From positions 124,001-188,000 of the forward strand of contig NZ_JPUG01000077.1 in assembly GCF_000739015.1 (NCBI RefSeq): DNA of 64,000 nt, given 5' to 3'. A program made the translations under genes and the position numbers. Source of the DNA: Microvirga sp. BSC39. Lineage in GTDB: Bacteria; Pseudomonadota; Alphaproteobacteria; Rhizobiales; Beijerinckiaceae. The notes below the pieces were generated by a model. The model was not told the origin of the DNA. It was given only the letters and a program-made list of their open reading frames with translations, and searched no databases. Of the stretch, positions 62,903 to 64,000 are shown piece after piece (within the stretch, counting starts at the first letter, position 1; each line of letters opens with the position of its first letter).

Positions 62903-62924
62903 AGCCAATCCTTGAGGAAAGTCT

Positions 62925-62975
62925 GCTGTAGCATATTCGGAGAGTTATGCGATCACGAGGTCAAGCGCCTTCAGA
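62925..62975. other. attR of the 15.5-kb element
   Basis: The element half-site AGAGTTATGC precedes GA (62951-62952), and the host half-site TCACGAGGTC follows. Combining the host halves gives an attB around GGCTTGCTC-GA-TCACGAGG inside the coiled-coil gene, with the Asp-His codons intact. Confidence 0.8.
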
Positions 62976-63772
62976 AGGTGGCCGAGGAGCAGAACTACCG
63001 TCTCTCCAGCCTCGGCAACCGCTATGGAGAGCTGGAGACGCAGCTCGAATCCACCCGCCAGCGCGCCTCCGAGCTCGAGACCAAGCTCATGGCCGAGCAG
63101 GTGCTGCGCCAGCGCCTGGAAACGCAGATCGATTCCGAGCGTTCGGCCCACCAGACCGATCTCTCCTCGCTCGACATGAAGATCGAGGGCCTGACCTCGC
63201 GTCTGTCGGCCACCGACAAGATCCTGGCCCACACCCGCGACCAGCTGCGCGACAAGAACGAGGCCCTGCGCGGCGTCGAGCGCAATCTGAAAGAGACCAC
63301 CATCGAGAAGAACACCCTCGACCGGCGCCTGGAGGCAACCCAGCAGGAGGTCGAGCGGCAGGTGGCCGTGGTCAACGAGCTGCAGCGCTCGCGCATCGAG
63401 CTGCAGGAGCGTGTCGAGATGCTGGGCAAGGCCATCGCGGCCAAGGACTTCCAGATCGAAAGCTCCGACAACAAGGTGGCCAGCCTCTCCGAGCGCATCG
63501 ACCAGCTCACCAAGCGCTTCGAGCAGGATCGCAGCGCGCTTGAAGCTGCCAACCGGCGCCTCACGGAAGAGCTGCAGAACGAGAAGGCCGAGCGCTCCCT
63601 CGTGCAGGGCGCCCTCGAGATCGCCCGCGAAAGCCGCACCAAGATCCAGAAGAAATACGTGGCCCTGCGCAAGAAGACCCGCCTCGACACGCAGGAGGAT
63701 GATCCGACCCTCTTCGACGAGGAAGAGGTCGAGACCAATGTCCGGCCGCTCAAGTCGCCGGACGCGGAATAA
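62951..63772 (+). pseudogene. 3' part of the interrupted coiled-coil gene
   Basis: Codons 233-505 of the gene begun at 46726. Nearly all of it is a continuous heptad coiled coil (ELETQLESTRQRASELETKL, LRGVERNLKETTIEKNTLDR), ending in an acidic tail (DTQEDDPTLFDEEEVE). The frame is open back to a TTG at 62912 inside attR, so a shortened protein of 286 aa could still be made. A terminator follows the stop. Confidence 0.85.
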
Positions 63773-63786
63773 TCAAGCTACCTCCA

Positions 63787-63818
63787 GGCCCCGCAGCGAT
63801 GCGGGGCCATTCTTTTTC
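63787..63818 (+). terminator. terminator of the coiled-coil gene
   Basis: GGCCCCGC-agcgat-GCGGGGCC followed by ATTCTTTTT, 14 bp after the stop. Confidence 0.85.
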
Positions 63819-63930
63819 AGCGGCTGCATCCTGTCCATGCGCGACGCGCCCTGGCGAATGATCCAAGGTGCTCCAGTTTGGGTCCATTACGGAATCTCAT
63901 CGGCTCCGAGGCCGAACAAGGATCATCGCG

Positions 63931-64000
63931 ATGGCCCAGCATCCAGCAATCGAGTCCGGCCGTGTTGCCGTCGTCACCGGAGCTGCCAGCGGCATCGGCC
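63931..64000 (+). CDS. SDR-family oxidoreductase, 5' end only
   Basis: The frame starts MAQHPAIESGRVAVVTGAAS and continues GIG at the window edge. TGAASGIG is the glycine-rich NAD(P)-binding motif (TGxxxGIG) of short-chain dehydrogenases/reductases. AGGAT lies upstream of the ATG. The substrate cannot be inferred from 23 residues. Confidence 0.8.
   Translation, partial: MAQHPAIESGRVAVVTGAASGIG

Larger units (their letters stand above)
47422..62952. mobile_element. 15.5-kb serine-integrase mobile element
   Basis: The element is bounded by hybrid att sites and splits a coiled-coil gene. The left boundary is the GA at 47422-47423, the right the GA at 62951-62952. Joining element ends across GA gives the symmetrical core TTATGCGACCATAA, with GA at its exact centre, as expected of a serine-integrase attP. 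A 589-aa large serine recombinase lies 48 bp inside the right end. Cargo includes an RTX protein, a small resolvase, a winged-helix protein with an antisense-RNA-like leader, a 712-aa secreted SPOR protein and about a dozen unknown genes. No conjugation, phage-structural or transposase genes are recognisable. Confidence 0.85.

Noticed and set aside
1..64000. CRISPR arrays, rRNA genes or IS elements with transposases
   Set aside because: No regularly spaced direct repeats, rRNA sequence or transposase frames were seen on reading the window.

Overview
The window is GC-rich alphaproteobacterial DNA. Dense phasin genes, an Omp25/31-type beta-barrel, a DUF2585 protein, a PdhS/PleC-like kinase and GlcDEF/LutABC modules fit Hyphomicrobiales, probably Methylobacteriaceae such as Microvirga. 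The genus is an inference; no rRNA or intact tRNA is present. All calls are by reading, without database search.

Positions 1-20664 look like the right part of an integrative island. The right end is a tRNA-His(GTG) 3' fragment (20615-20664) next to a tyrosine integrase (19272-20471). The left part (1-5026, minus strand) carries phage/satellite-type genes: an AlpA-like HTH protein, a winged-helix protein, a DUF1376/YdaU replication protein and a primase-helicase that seems frameshifted. Between them sits metabolic cargo: a LysR regulator, a DUF3830 protein, a complete PotDBCA-type polyamine ABC transporter, a PuuD-like amidotransferase hydrolase and a PatD-like aldehyde dehydrogenase, then an opposing tripartite tricarboxylate (TTT) transporter operon with a TIM-barrel hydrolase-like protein and a divergent LysR gene.

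Positions 20665-47421 look like core chromosome: a RarD-type exporter, a secreted PL7 alginate lyase with RTX repeats, small membrane and secreted proteins, a hemerythrin-like/phasin fusion, an outer-membrane beta-barrel, Nudix, two phasins with a repeated candidate operator, a PAS histidine kinase, GNAT, an acyl-CoA synthetase/acetyltransferase fusion, Bfr/Bfd iron storage, a LutCB-x-LutA-cytochrome c lactate operon and a divergent GlcDE-x-GlcF glycolate oxidase operon.

Positions 47422-62952 are a separate 15.5-kb mobile element that splits a long coiled-coil gene in two (46726-47421 and 62951-63772 rejoin in frame to 505 codons). A 589-aa large serine recombinase lies at its right end, and the att sites can be read to the base. 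It carries an orphan RTX protein with a collagen-like tract, a winged-helix protein preceded by a leader that resembles an antisense-RNA copy-control region, a small resolvase, a 712-aa secreted SH3/SPOR protein, an unknown three-gene cassette behind AT-rich palindromes, and many unknown small genes. This element is the best candidate for something undescribed. The window ends in the first codons of an SDR oxidoreductase.
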